Below are positions 45,334 to 53,459 of a stretch of 64,000 nucleotides of DNA, piece after piece. This DNA comes from Prevotella sp. tf2-5 (GTDB lineage Bacteria > Bacteroidota > Bacteroidia > Bacteroidales > Bacteroidaceae). The stretch is taken from contig NZ_FOWK01000006.1 in assembly GCF_900115435.1 (NCBI RefSeq), positions 100,380 through 164,379 on the forward strand, read 5' to 3'. The notes under the pieces are model-generated. The model saw nothing but the letters and a program-made list of their open reading frames with translations, made no database searches and was not told where the DNA came from. A program made the position numbers and the translations under genes. The stretch's first letter is position 1. Every line of letters starts with the position of its first letter.

Positions 45334-46272
45334 ATGAAGTCAAACAAGAACTACATGGTGTTTTCCGGTACTGCCACGAAGTACCTCGCAGAGAAAATCT
45401 GCCAAAGTTTAGGATGTCCGCTTGGAGAATTGCAGATTACCACATTCTCTGACGGTGAGTTTGCTGTGTCTTTTGAGGAATCCATCCGTGGACGTGATAT
45501 CTTCCTCGTACAGAGCACCTTCCCCACCAGCGACAACCTGATGGAGTTGTTGCTGATGATTGATGCGGCAAAACGAGCTTCCGCACGTACCATCAATGCC
45601 GTTATCCCCTATTTCGGATGGGCACGTCAGGACCGTAAGGACAAGCCTCGTGTCAGTATCGGTGCCAAACTAGTAGCCGACCTGCTTTCCGTAGCTGGTG
45701 TCGACCGTGTGATAACCATGGACTTGCATGCTGACCAGATCCAGGGTTTCTTCGATGTCCCCGTCGACCATCTCTATGCCTCTAATGTCATCATACCTTA
45801 TCTGCAGAGCCTGAAGCTCGACGACCTGGTGATCGCCTCTCCTGATGTTGGTGGCTCCAAGCGTGCGAATACGTATGCCAAGTATCTGGGATGCCCGCTG
45901 GTATTGTGTAACAAGACACGTGCCCGTGCCAATGTGGTGGCATCTATGCAGATTATCGGCGACGTGGAGGGTAAGAACGTGGTGATCATCGATGATATGG
46001 TGGATACAGCCGGCACGATTACCAAGGCTGCGGACATCATGAAGGCTGCTGGTGCCAAGACAGTTCGTGCCTGTGCCTCCCACTGTGTGATGAGCGGTCC
46101 TGCCAGCGAGCGTGTCCAGGCTTCCGCCCTGGAGGAGATTGTCTTTACCGACTCTATCCCCTACACCCAGCGTTGTGCCAAGGTGAAACAGCTGAGTGTC
46201 GCCGACTTGTTTGCGGAGACCATCCGTCGTGTCATCAATAACGAGAGTATCTCCAGTCAATACATTATATAA
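45334..46272 (+). CDS. prs: Ribose-phosphate pyrophosphokinase
   Basis: PRPP synthetase (312 residues) of class I, used for nucleotides, histidine and tryptophan. Landmarks are the start MVFSGTATKYLAEKICQSLG, PYFGWARQDRKDKPRVSIGA, the metal site DLHADQIQGFFDVPVDHLYA and the PRPP loop NVVIIDDMVDTAGTITKAA. It follows the ThiE-like gene and precedes a thioredoxin lipoprotein by 6 bp. Confidence 0.97.
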   Translation: MKSNKNYMVFSGTATKYLAEKICQSLGCPLGELQITTFSDGEFAVSFEESIRGRDIFLVQSTFPTSDNLMELLLMIDAAKRASARTINAVIPYFGWARQDRKDKPRVSIGAKLVADLLSVAGVDRVITMDLHADQIQGFFDVPVDHLYASNVIIPYLQSLKLDDLVIASPDVGGSKRANTYAKYLGCPLVLCNKTRARANVVASMQIIGDVEGKNVVIIDDMVDTAGTITKAADIMKAAGAKTVRACASHCVMSGPASERVQASALEEIVFTDSIPYTQRCAKVKQLSVADLFAETIRRVINNESISSQYII

Positions 46273-46278
46273 TAAATA

Positions 46279-47376
46279 ATGAAGATCAAATCCATACTTA
46301 TCATGGCGGCAGCAGGCTTTACGCTTGCTGCCTGTCAGTCTAATACGTACCAGATCAAAGGTACGGTAGAGGACGTACAGGGAGACACGCTCTTCCTGAC
46401 CACCGACCTCCAGCAAGGGACTCCCCGTGATACCATCATTGTCAAGGACGGACGGTTTGAACTCAGCGGCGAGACAGACTCCACATATTTCTGTCTGATC
46501 TACAGTAAGAACGAGGAAGCTTTGAATATCCCGTTCTTCATCGAGCCGGGAACAATCAAGATCCTCTTGTCGAAGACACCCGGAGGCTCACGTGTCGGTG
46601 GCACTGCCATCAATGACGAGTGGCAGCGTATGACAGACTCCACCATGGTGATTGGCAAGGAGATCAACAATATCGCGGAGAAAGTGTTCGCCAATGAGAA
46701 TGCGACACAGGAGGAGCAACAGAAAGCCATGGAGCAGATTGAGAAACTCAACCAGCGTCATGCCAAGGCTGTGCTCGGCTTCACAGAGCGTAACATCAAT
46801 AACGAACTGGGCTACTTCCTGTTGACCTCATTCCCTGAGGAGGTGATTCCTAACCAAGAGCGTCTGCGCCTCATCAAGATGATGCCTGCGGAACTGCGCC
46901 AGCGGAGTACCATCAAAGAGATGGAGCAACTGATCGGCAACGCTGCTAAGACGGAGGAAGGGAACGTCATCGAAGACTTCACCATGCCGTCTATCGAGGG
47001 GGCTCCCATGAGTATCATGAGTGAGGTGAGGAAAAACCGCATCACTGTCCTCGACTTCTGGGCTAGCTGGTGTGGACCTTGTAGAAAGGAGACACCATTG
47101 ATGGTGGAGATCTACAAGAACTACAAAGACAAAGGACTGGGTTTCGTGGGTATCTCTCTCGACGAGGATGGCGATGCCTGGAAACAAGCTACCGACCAGT
47201 TAGGTATCGTATGGCCACAGATGAGCGACCTCAAAGGCTGGGAGAATGCTGCCGCACAGATGTTCAACATCACCAGTATCCCCCACACCATCGTTGTCGA
47301 CCAGAACGGAAAGATCCTCCGTCGTGGTCTCCGCGCACAGCAACTGGAACAGTTTATCGCAGAACAACTGAAATAA
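46279..47376 (+). CDS. TlpA-like thioredoxin lipoprotein with DUF4369
   Basis: The product of 365 residues has a lipoprotein signal (MAAAGFTLAAC), an N-terminal DUF4369 domain (YQIKGTVEDVQGDTLFLTTD), a helical middle (AMEQIEKLNQRHAKAVLGFT) and a C-terminal thioredoxin domain with the CxxC centre DFWASWCGPCRKETPLMVEI. It is an envelope thiol-disulfide reductase of the TlpA/ResA type. The operon ends at the convergent SpoIIE gene 12 bp later. Confidence 0.9.
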   Translation: MKIKSILIMAAAGFTLAACQSNTYQIKGTVEDVQGDTLFLTTDLQQGTPRDTIIVKDGRFELSGETDSTYFCLIYSKNEEALNIPFFIEPGTIKILLSKTPGGSRVGGTAINDEWQRMTDSTMVIGKEINNIAEKVFANENATQEEQQKAMEQIEKLNQRHAKAVLGFTERNINNELGYFLLTSFPEEVIPNQERLRLIKMMPAELRQRSTIKEMEQLIGNAAKTEEGNVIEDFTMPSIEGAPMSIMSEVRKNRITVLDFWASWCGPCRKETPLMVEIYKNYKDKGLGFVGISLDEDGDAWKQATDQLGIVWPQMSDLKGWENAAAQMFNITSIPHTIVVDQNGKILRRGLRAQQLEQFIAEQLK

Positions 47377-47388
47377 TACTGCTCTGTT

Positions 47389-49461
47389 TTATCCCTTGAT
47401 ACGTATACACATCATCGTGAGATCGTCGTTGGGTTCGGCACCGTCACGATGTTGTTCCACTTCGGCTGCCAACATCTCAACAAGCTGTTGGGCATTTTCT
47501 GAACGGCTGGTACGCAGGATGTCGAGCAAGCGGTCGTCACCGAACTGCTCCTGCTGACGGTTCTCTGCCTCGTTGAGTCCGTCGGTATAGATAAAGAGTG
47601 AACAGCCCTTGATATTGTCCACCTCTTCTCCTTCGTACTCCAGACCAGGAAAAAGTCCGATAGGTGCGTTGGGAACCATCTCTAAGAAATTGCAGGTTTC
47701 ATCGGTGCAGCACTTATCACTTCCCAAAACGGGTGGATTATGACCTGCATTGCAGAAGTCGAGATGACCAGTCTTCAGATCGACGAGACCGAGGAAGAAG
47801 GTAACGAACATACCGCTTTCGTTGTCTTCCCCAGAGAGGGCATCATTCATACTCGAACATATCTCAGCAGGCATCATACCCTGTATAGCCAGCGTGCGGA
47901 AGAGTCGTGTGGCTTGTGCCATAAACAGCGAAGCGGGAACACCCTTTCCGCTGACATCACCAAGGGCGAAATAGAGTTTGTCACCCTGCAGCACATAACC
48001 GTAGAGATCGCCACCGACCTCCTTCGCAGGTGTCATCGACGCATACATGTCGAGCCCTTCATAATCGGGGAAATGACTGGGCACCATCGACATCTGGATG
48101 CTACGGGCAATACGCAGCTCTGACTCCATACGCTCACGGGCTGCCTTCATCTCTGCCAGACGCTTGGCAGCACGACGACGTACCAACGTATAGATGATGA
48201 AGAATATCGTGAGCAGGATGATGGCTATCACCAGACCTACGATGCGCTGCTGTTGGATCTCAGCCTGCTGCTGGGCTATCTTTCGTTCCTTACCCTGCGT
48301 GTCATAGATGGTGGCGAGCTTGGCGGCATCGTTGTTCTTTTGCTCGACAATAGCAGGATGCAGCATATCGTTCATCTTAACAGCTACTGCATAGGCACTG
48401 TCCTTGCGACCTGCCAGATGGTTTGTCTGGAACTTTGGACGGTAATAATTATCTATCACTTCAAGGTTGATCTCCTCTTCCCATTCAGCAAGCCATTGGT
48501 CGATATTTTGATAGATGTCGGCAGCTTCGGAATAATGCCCTGTCTTACTCAGATAACTCAGAGAGTTGATCTGACCCTCAGGAGTCTTCGAATAGTCGGT
48601 CTCCCGAAAGCGCTTAAAGGCTTTGGCGGCTTCAGCGGACTTGCCTTGAGCAAGCAGTATCTCTGCCCGTGACACAGAGAGCTCTCCATCCCGCACGTCC
48701 AAGAATTCGACATCAGCATTTGGTTGCTCACGATACCACGTCAACAGTGAGTCACAACGTTCCACCCACTTCAGCCGTTCGTCATTCATGTCAAGTCCCG
48801 CAAAGGCAACGACAGGGTTATAGCACGAAATGACAGCCTGCATGAAATCCTTAGCGTTGTATTTCTCCTTCTTATACTGCTGCAAGCACCGATAGGATTC
48901 CTCGTAGCTTTGACGACCTTCGTCAATACGGTTGAGGGCAATCTGACAACCGGCGATGACATTGTGCATCAGACTTTTCACAAGGGCAGAGACGTCAGGA
49001 TTGTCCCTCAGGAAGTTGACAGCAGGAAGCAGGACGCGCAGAGCCTCCTCGTAGCGTTCGTTGACCTCCATATAGTTGGCAAGCGAGACGACAGCACGAC
49101 TATACAGTATCGGCTCTTTACCTGTTTCTACAAAGGCATCAACCACCTTTTGTCTATATTCGGAAGCGTCAGCATGTTTGTCACAGGCGACATACAGACG
49201 CGACCGTAACATATCAGCCCACATCGAGTTCATGCGACCAGCATTCAGAAAACTGTCTATCAAATGGAGCGTACGCTCCTCGTCACCCTTGATGGTCGAC
49301 GCATAGATAATGCTGTCGACATCATGATCGAGTTTAGTGTTTGCAGAGGCGTTCACACTACTGTCATTGCTCCTACTATGACGACACGATGATACCGTCA
49401 TCAAAACAATCGCCAACACAGTCACGAGTGCTAGTGAGTTAAGGTTGTTGATACGTTTCAT
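47389..49461 (-). CDS. TPR-SpoIIE (PP2C-type) serine phosphatase, membrane-bound
   Basis: The protein of 690 residues has a lipoprotein-like start (VLAIVLMTVSSC), several TPR-like helices (about residues 60-370), a transmembrane helix (IVGLVIAIILLTIFFIIYTL), a short coiled coil and a cytoplasmic SpoIIE phosphatase. Metal-site motifs are GGDLYGYVLQGDKLYFALGD, GKGVPASLFMAQ and FIYTDGLNEAENRQQEQFGD. Such proteins act on anti-sigma-factor antagonists; no partner is adjacent. The promoter has TTTG (49517-49514) and TATCTTTG (49493-49486) spaced by 20 bp. Confidence 0.92.
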   Translation of the reverse strand: MKRINNLNSLALVTVLAIVLMTVSSCRHSRSNDSSVNASANTKLDHDVDSIIYASTIKGDEERTLHLIDSFLNAGRMNSMWADMLRSRLYVACDKHADASEYRQKVVDAFVETGKEPILYSRAVVSLANYMEVNERYEEALRVLLPAVNFLRDNPDVSALVKSLMHNVIAGCQIALNRIDEGRQSYEESYRCLQQYKKEKYNAKDFMQAVISCYNPVVAFAGLDMNDERLKWVERCDSLLTWYREQPNADVEFLDVRDGELSVSRAEILLAQGKSAEAAKAFKRFRETDYSKTPEGQINSLSYLSKTGHYSEAADIYQNIDQWLAEWEEEINLEVIDNYYRPKFQTNHLAGRKDSAYAVAVKMNDMLHPAIVEQKNNDAAKLATIYDTQGKERKIAQQQAEIQQQRIVGLVIAIILLTIFFIIYTLVRRRAAKRLAEMKAARERMESELRIARSIQMSMVPSHFPDYEGLDMYASMTPAKEVGGDLYGYVLQGDKLYFALGDVSGKGVPASLFMAQATRLFRTLAIQGMMPAEICSSMNDALSGEDNESGMFVTFFLGLVDLKTGHLDFCNAGHNPPVLGSDKCCTDETCNFLEMVPNAPIGLFPGLEYEGEEVDNIKGCSLFIYTDGLNEAENRQQEQFGDDRLLDILRTSRSENAQQLVEMLAAEVEQHRDGAEPNDDLTMMCIRIKG

Positions 49462-49485
49462 TTTTAAGTTTTATGGTTTTGCGGG

Positions 49486-49517
49486 CAAAGATAATAACAA
49501 TATTTCAATTATACAAA
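49486..49517 (-). promoter_or_regulatory. Promoter of the SpoIIE phosphatase gene
   Basis: TTTG and TATCTTTG on the minus strand, 20 bp apart, 25 bp before the start. Confidence 0.7.
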
Positions 49518-49556
49518 TTTGCATCCCGCAATTTTAATAATGACTACCTCTTCCCT

Positions 49557-49616
49557 CTTACATCATACATCTCACATCTTACATCATACATCTCACATCT
49601 TACATCATACATCATC
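49557..49616. repeat. CATC low-complexity array, locus 1
   Basis: Repeated ACATCATACATCTCACATCTT units, of a family also present near 51.9, 55.1, 56.7 and 58.1 kb. The array touches the 3' end of the 49605-50195 gene. Confidence 0.8.
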
Positions 49617-50195
49617 TTCCCACACCACTAAATCACGAGGAAGGGTGATGACTTTCAGACGCTCATACCAGATCCTGTTAGAACCCGCTATGTGTTTCCG
49701 GGTATGACTGCTGACAATATAAAAACTTGCCATATACTGATCCATCATACCAAGGAAAACACTCTTAATTCTTGAGCATTTCTCATTAATGGAATTGTTC
49801 AACGGGTCCACAAGCATGTCCACACTGTCTATGATAGCCTGTTTATCCATCAGACGGGCTGTTGCCATATAATACCCCAGCAACTCATTCCTGTAATCAC
49901 ACAGTTGTTTGAACTCGATTCCCTCAGGATGTGCCAAGAACAACAAATAAACAGCCTTATGGACAGGTTGCAACTCTATTTCCTTGTTTTGGTAGTCCAT
50001 TAATATAAACCGATACTCAGACGTGATCAGCAAACGGCTCAAACGACTCTTTGCCGCTTCCAGTTTCAGCTCCTCCAACAAGGAACCACCAATAGCCTTA
50101 TACAACAAGTCATTACGACCTATTGTATGAAGCTGGCTTACCAGTCTTTTGACCTCTGTAGCCATCTCCTCTGGTGTCACTATCTGATGACTCAT
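49605..50195 (-). CDS. Uncharacterised family protein ending in LPRDLVxWE (copy 1)
   Basis: This soluble protein has 196 residues. It shares with the 58153-58671 product the blocks KAVYLLFLxHPEGIxF, DYRxEL, NSINEKCxRI and ITLPRDLVxWE. No enzyme motif or membrane segment is seen; the helical make-up suggests a regulatory or structural domain. Its ATG lies 4 bp after the ftsZ stop, so it is probably in the same transcript. A truncated third copy lies near 56.7 kb. Confidence 0.72.
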   Translation of the reverse strand: MSHQIVTPEEMATEVKRLVSQLHTIGRNDLLYKAIGGSLLEELKLEAAKSRLSRLLITSEYRFILMDYQNKEIELQPVHKAVYLLFLAHPEGIEFKQLCDYRNELLGYYMATARLMDKQAIIDSVDMLVDPLNNSINEKCSRIKSVFLGMMDQYMASFYIVSSHTRKHIAGSNRIWYERLKVITLPRDLVVWEDDV

Positions 50196-50199
50196 ATCA

Positions 50200-51471
50200 C
50201 TACACCTCGTCTTGAGCTAACATATTTAATTGCCTGTTCAACCAGCTCTTCATCCTGCTGACCACAGATTTCGGTTCTTCTTGCTCGTCAGCAACAGGTT
50301 CTTGAGCGGGCTCCGGTTCTACCACAGGAGCTACGACAAAGGGAGGCTCTTCCTTTATAGGCTCCTCTCTGGGTACCTCTGCAGGTTGCTCTGTTCTCAA
50401 CGGCTTATACAGCTCCTTGATCAGTTCCTCATAATACTCATCATCCGTGGTCACGCAAGTTTTGGGTTTCTCTTCGACCTCATCATTCATATCTGTGGCA
50501 AGGATAATCACTTTCGCGTCCTCCCCTAAGGAGTCATCAGTCGACGTACCCCATATCACCTCCACATCAGGATTCAACTGATCGAAGAAATCATCAATCT
50601 CCTGCATCTCAGGAATCAATATAGGATTTTCCTCACTGGCGTATATGTTGAATAAGATCCGCTTTGCCCTGCTGATATCATTCCCGTGCAACAGCGGAGA
50701 ATCCAGCGCATCAATAATGGCACGTTCTACACGATGGTCACCTCTCGACCTACCTATCGCCATAATGGCACCACCCCCATTTCGCATCGTCGTCTCCACA
50801 TCACGGAAGTCAAGGTTGATATTCCCTTCTGAGCTGATTGTGATCAGTTCAGAAATACCCTTGACAGCATTCTTTAATACATTATCCGCTTCTGCGAGGG
50901 CGTTCTTTAAGGAAATATTCGTATCTGAGTAGATGTCACAAAGCCGCTCGTTGTTGACAATCAACAAGGCGTCCACATTCTTTCTTAACTCATCGACACC
51001 TTTCAGCGCCTTGATAATCTTCCGGCGATGCTCAAAATAGAAAGGAATGGTCACCACACCTATCGTCAGCAAACCCTTCTCCTTGGCGACACGGGCTATC
51101 ACTGGAGCAGCACCCGTACCAGTACCACCTCCCATTGTGGCTGTTACAAAGACCATCTTCGTCTGGTCTTCCAACAGATGCTCTATCATATCAATGCTGC
51201 TTTCTGCCTCTGCCCTACCAACTTCCGGACGAGCACCAGCTCCCAAGCCTTCACCCAGCTGGATCTTAACAGGTATCGGTGAGTTCTTCAACGAGGCACT
51301 ATCCGTGTTGCATACAGCGAAAGAAACTCCTTGGATCCCCTCATTATACATATTGCGGACAGCATTACAGCCTCCACCTCCCACACCAATAACCTTGATG
51401 ATGTTCTGCATCTGGTCCTCGATGGGGGCATAAAACTCCAACAAAGACCTATTATCTTCTTCTCTTCCCAT
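50200..51471 (-). CDS. ftsZ: FtsZ-family cell-division GTPase
   Basis: I start at MGREEDNRSLLEFYAPIEDQ, because the -7 box TATCTTTG (51497-51490) lies within the longer frame. The GTPase domain is intact: IKVIGVGGGGCNAVRNMY, the tubulin signature MGGGTGTGAAPVIA, VNNERL and the T7 loop NLDFRDV with the catalytic Asp. The C-terminal tail (about residues 330-420) is rich in Pro and Glu and ends with a helix (RMKSWLNRQLNMLAQDEV). No ftsA or ftsQ lies upstream; the gene has its own promoter and may be a second, divergent FtsZ. Confidence 0.88.
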   Translation of the reverse strand: MGREEDNRSLLEFYAPIEDQMQNIIKVIGVGGGGCNAVRNMYNEGIQGVSFAVCNTDSASLKNSPIPVKIQLGEGLGAGARPEVGRAEAESSIDMIEHLLEDQTKMVFVTATMGGGTGTGAAPVIARVAKEKGLLTIGVVTIPFYFEHRRKIIKALKGVDELRKNVDALLIVNNERLCDIYSDTNISLKNALAEADNVLKNAVKGISELITISSEGNINLDFRDVETTMRNGGGAIMAIGRSRGDHRVERAIIDALDSPLLHGNDISRAKRILFNIYASEENPILIPEMQEIDDFFDQLNPDVEVIWGTSTDDSLGEDAKVIILATDMNDEVEEKPKTCVTTDDEYYEELIKELYKPLRTEQPAEVPREEPIKEEPPFVVAPVVEPEPAQEPVADEQEEPKSVVSRMKSWLNRQLNMLAQDEV

Positions 51472-51489
51472 ATCTTTCTGTTTTGAATG

Positions 51490-51521
51490 CAAAGATACCA
51501 AAGATTTCTCACATTTCCAAA
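51490..51521 (-). promoter_or_regulatory. Promoter of ftsZ
   Basis: TTTG (51521-51518) and TATCTTTG (51497-51490) on the minus strand are 20 bp apart, 18 bp before the chosen start. Confidence 0.7.
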
Positions 51522-51557
51522 TTCTCACAAGCCTTGCGGAAATGTGATTTTTAGTGA

Positions 51558-51683
51558 TTAGAAGAACATAGTGGGAAGAGAGTTCTTACGCTTCTGTGCC
51601 AGTTCGCTCTTCATGCGATTAATGGCTGTCTTCAAGAAGAATGCAATCAGGAACTCATCGGAGCCCTCAGTCCGGATCTGTAA
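51558..51683 (-). pseudogene. Remnant of a gene 3' end upstream of ftsZ
   Basis: A 41-codon open stretch with no start codon of its own encodes LQIRTEGSDEFLIAFFLKTA, a basic helix INRMKSELAQKRKN and the end SLPTMFF. It lies directly after an in-frame stop. Composition is protein-like, so it is probably the surviving end of a deleted gene. I cannot name the family. Confidence 0.45.
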
Positions 51684-51776
51684 TTACCAAACAAAATAGG
51701 AAAAAAGTAACATGAAGTCAAAGAACTCATTTTCCTTTGAGTCAACCTTCAATCTCTTGCCTGGTCCATGCGTAGG

Positions 51777-51866
51777 AAGGCTGTAGTTTGTCGGTAGGAA
51801 ACCCATAGTTTGTCGGTAGGAAACACATAGTTTGTCGGTAGGAAACCCCTGCTTTGTCGGTACCTA
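51777..51866. repeat. Tandem array of TTTGTCGGTAGGAAAC
   Basis: Three copies of the unit TTTGTCGGTAGGAAAC plus a diverged fourth (TTTGTCGGTACCTAAC) at a period of 24 bp. TCGGTAGGAAAC also ends the repeat cluster near 2.8 kb. The array lies in the gene-poor gap between ftsZ and the mntA-like gene. Confidence 0.75.
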
Positions 51867-51944
51867 ACTGTCGCTCGGTAGTATCTCTCTCGACGATGGC
51901 AAAGATATATCATTCCGAGAAATCAACTATGAACATCCTGGTTC

Positions 51945-52016
51945 ATCCTGTCACATCCTTACTCATCCTTACTCATCCATCTTCCATCATACATCTTCCA
52001 TCATCTTCCCACATCA
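51945..52016. repeat. CATC low-complexity array, locus 2
   Basis: Units such as ACTCATCCTT and CATCTTCCATCATA run up to CATCATCTTCCCACATCACC, close to the sequence that overlaps the end of the LPRDLVxWE gene family. Confidence 0.7.
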
Positions 52017-52095
52017 CCTGTTCCTTCTGTGGCATAGATTTCATCGAAGTCAAACAACATAAATATTTTTGAATATGAACTTTTTCTCTATTTTC

Positions 52096-52127
52096 TTTGC
52101 AACAATCAAGGATAAGTTGTATCTTTG
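52096..52127 (+). promoter_or_regulatory. Promoter of the mntA-hepT pair
   Basis: TTTG (52096-52099) and TATCTTTG (52120-52127) are 20 bp apart, 18 bp before the chosen start at 52146. Confidence 0.7.
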
Positions 52128-52145
52128 CACCAATATAAAAGAAAT

Positions 52146-52439
52146 ATGAAATCTAAATCAGAAATACTAAGTCTATTGCGTCGTTATAAACCAACGGCTC
52201 AAAAAAAGTATGGCATAACGAAACTTGGCATCTTTGGATCTGTAGCTCGTGGCGAGCAAACAACAGACAGTGATGTCGATATTTGTTATGAGGGGAAGGC
52301 TCCGTCATTTCTTACTTTAGACATGATTCAAACAGAACTTGAACAATTGTTTGGCTGTAAAGTAGATATGGTTCGTATTCGTGAAAATATGAACAGTTTA
52401 CTTAGACAGAGGATCTTAAGAGACGGCATTTATGTTTGA
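52146..52439 (+). CDS. MntA-like minimal nucleotidyltransferase (antitoxin)
   Basis: The 97-residue product (starting MKSKSEILSLLRRY) has the MNT motif LGIFGSVARGEQTTDSDVDI, with GS and the DxD pair intact. Its small size and the HEPN protein that follows with an 8-bp overlap are those of MntA/HepT systems. In studied pairs MntA attaches AMP to a tyrosine of HepT and blocks its RNase. It therefore works as an enzymatic antitoxin in the cytoplasm. Confidence 0.88.
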   Translation: MKSKSEILSLLRRYKPTAQKKYGITKLGIFGSVARGEQTTDSDVDICYEGKAPSFLTLDMIQTELEQLFGCKVDMVRIRENMNSLLRQRILRDGIYV

Positions 52440-52803
52440 TAAAGAAATCGTACTTGATAGCCTTCAAAAAATGAAGGCAATGTTAGACCTAATTAAAGAA
52501 AGGACTGCTGCAGTAAAAACAGCAAATGATTTTTTGTGCTCTTCTGATGGAATGATGAGACTTGATGCTATTTGCATGAACCTAATAGCTTTGGGTGAGG
52601 CAGTCAAAGGCTTGGACAAGCAAACAGGTGGTCAATTGTTAAAGAATTACCCAGAGGTATATTGGAAAGGCGTGATGGGAATCCGCGATAAAATTTCCCA
52701 TCACTATTTTGAGATAGACACAGATGTTGTTTTTCAAACTTTAGAAGAAGACATCCCACATATGACTCCTGTTGTAGAGAAAATGATTTCTGATATAGAA
52801 TAG
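52432..52803 (+). CDS. HepT-like HEPN ribonuclease (toxin)
   Basis: The all-helical product (123 residues) carries the HEPN motif Rx4HxY intact as RDKISHHYFEI near the C-terminus. LDAICMNLIALGEAVKGLDK is the typical helix before it. HepT cuts RNA, probably tRNA, as a dimer. It overlaps the MntA-like gene by 8 bp. The type VII toxin-antitoxin assignment rests on gene order and motifs. Confidence 0.9.
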   Translation: MFDKEIVLDSLQKMKAMLDLIKERTAAVKTANDFLCSSDGMMRLDAICMNLIALGEAVKGLDKQTGGQLLKNYPEVYWKGVMGIRDKISHHYFEIDTDVVFQTLEEDIPHMTPVVEKMISDIE

Positions 52804-52833
52804 TTTACTTTTCCCCTCCTTGGAAGAAGGCAA

Positions 52834-52996
52834 GTGGTCATGAAGGTCACGAAGGTCATTTGTCATTAAGGATTTCGGATTTTACTAAAATATATATAAT
52901 AATAATATATATTATATATAATATATATTATTATTAACCAAAAACCACCATTTTCAAACTCTTAATGACAAATGACCTTAATGACACTCATGACAC
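52834..52996. repeat. Inverted repeat with A/T palindrome core, second locus
   Basis: The left arm GGTCATTTGTCATTAAG (52854-52870) and right arm CTTAATGACAAATGACC (52961-52977) are perfect complements. Further GGTCATGAAGGTCAC-like units extend outwards. The core (about 52889-52936) is nearly all A and T and self-complementary, like that near 15.4 kb. No protein is encoded. Confidence 0.8.
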
Positions 52997-53026
52997 ATAC
53001 TCTTTCTAGTATCCGTAAAAAGGCAT

Positions 53027-53107
53027 TCCAGTATCTCCTATGGGGGTATAACAGCCTTTAGCATCAGACATAACAGATACTGGAATACCCCCATAACAGA
53101 TACTGGG
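53027..53107. repeat. CAGTATCT module, second locus
   Basis: TTCCAGTATCTCCTATGGGG and ACAGATACTGGAATACCCCC are complementary with an offset, and a further CATAACAGATACTGGGA follows. It matches the module near 15.1 kb and again sits beside an A/T-cored inverted repeat. Confidence 0.7.
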
Positions 53108-53141
53108 AACGGGCATGGGAGGCATTACTATAAGCCTCATC

Positions 53142-53174
53142 CAGAATTTCCTCTGTTGTCTTAGCTTAGGCTTT
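53142..53174 (-). pseudogene. Remnant copying the dnaB/small-gene junction
   Basis: 33 bp match the junction at 53436-53468 at 29 positions, including the last bases of dnaB, its stop and the first codons of the small WYL-like gene (here the ATG has become AAG). This is the trace of an old tandem duplication, now broken by the palindromic element. Confidence 0.6.
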
Positions 53175-53189
53175 ACATACAAAATAATC

Positions 53190-53456
53190 TCAAATCTTAT
53201 TAAAATGATCACCTAATTGATTCCAGTAGATTCTTGTGAAAGAATGACCGTTGACTTTCTGGATTCTACTAATCTTAAAAGTCCGGTCTGCCCTGATATC
53301 CTTTCGATAACCTATGATATAGCCACCACCATAGTATTGGGAATATTCGATGTTCTCAATCTCACAAGTGAACACCCTGCCATTCCGAGTACAATATTCT
53401 ATCTGTAGCGGAATGCCCAACAAAACGACTCTATTCAGAATTTCCTCTATCGTCAT
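53190..53456 (-). CDS. Small WYL-like domain protein
   Basis: The 88-residue product starts MTIEEILNRVVLLGIPLQIE and contains REV-type strands EYCTRNGRVFTCEIENIEYS and a C-terminal DRTFKISRIQKVNG, the YxxR...FRLDRI pattern of WYL domains. No DNA-binding part is present, so it could only sense or bind a ligand. It begins 3 bp after the dnaB stop and is translated with it. Confidence 0.6.
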   Translation of the reverse strand: MTIEEILNRVVLLGIPLQIEYCTRNGRVFTCEIENIEYSQYYGGGYIIGYRKDIRADRTFKISRIQKVNGHSFTRIYWNQLGDHFNKI

Positions 53457-53459
53457 AGC

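Noticed and set aside
51777..51866. Possible CRISPR array
   Set aside because: Repeat period is only 24 bp, spacers would be about 8 bp and nearly the same, and no cas gene is in the window.
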